Source of the DNA: Anaerolineae bacterium
GTDB lineage: Bacteria > Chloroflexota > Anaerolineae > Aggregatilineales > Aggregatilineaceae
Direction: 5' to 3'
DNA: 5,129 bases
Assembly (NCBI GenBank): GCA_016929355.1
Contig: JAFGJA010000195.1
Location: 1-5,129 of the forward strand
In this document: one piece after another, positions 5,097 to 5,129 of the stretch
Layout: every line of letters begins with the position of its first letter
How positions within the stretch are numbered: position 1 is the first letter of the stretch
Program-made: the position numbers and the translations under genes
Notes under the pieces: generated by a model
What the model was told of the DNA's origin: nothing
The model's database searches: none
What the model saw: only the letters and a program-made list of their open reading frames with translations

Positions 5097-5129
5097 ATGA
5101 GTAAACGACACTGTATTGGAACAATCGCC
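5097..5129 (+). CDS. Possible start of a further small gene (runs off right edge)
   Basis: An ATG 16 bases after the preceding stop opens a frame of 11 codons (MSKRHCIGTIA) to the window edge without a stop. There is no good ribosome-binding site, and the piece is too short to identify. Position in a tightly packed row of plus-strand genes is the only support. Confidence 0.25.
   Translation, partial: MSKRHCIGTIA

Overview
The window looks like ordinary chromosomal DNA from a free-living bacterium of moderate G+C content. Several features are compatible with Chloroflexota (Anaerolineae-like): a short GGGGC...GCCCC hairpin repeat, a GT39-like polytopic protein, and the style of the lipase and SGNH genes. 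This placement is inference from overall appearance. No marker gene here settles it.

Layout. (1) Bases 1-342, minus strand: the first 114 codons of rimO, the ribosomal protein uS12 methylthiotransferase. It has a plausible promoter upstream and runs off the left edge. (2) Bases 452-1942, minus: a 496-residue multi-pass membrane protein of the GT-C/GT39 glycosyltransferase type. Its first ~28 codons are largely made of a 66-bp imperfect-palindromic interspersed repeat. (3) Bases 1943-2131: a divergent intergenic region with candidate promoters on both strands. (4) Bases 2132-2980 and 2995-3891, plus: a two-gene unit 14 bp apart, encoding a monoacylglycerol-lipase-like alpha/beta hydrolase and a membrane-anchored SGNH/GDSL-type hydrolase. 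Both retain their catalytic residues. (5) Bases 3941-4506, plus: a compact transcription unit. It has a strong TTGACA-17-TAGACT extended -10 promoter with an inverted repeat across the -10, then a 69-residue excisionase/MerR-like HTH protein, then a 72-residue unrecognised protein, then a textbook intrinsic terminator. (6) Bases 4594-5129, plus: small unrecognised genes with good Shine-Dalgarno sequences. An 85-residue helical acidic protein overlaps a 64- or 79-residue protein by 11 bp, and a third possible start lies at the right edge.

How they fit together. The left two-thirds reads as housekeeping and cell-envelope functions: ribosome modification, sugar transfer at the membrane, lipid or ester hydrolysis. 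The right 1.2 kb changes character to short unknown genes led by a small DNA-binding protein with its own promoter and terminator. That is the part most likely to hold something undescribed, but the sequence alone does not assign it a function. No tRNA, rRNA, CRISPR array, transposase or integrase gene was seen. No stretch over 300 bases lacks a gene.
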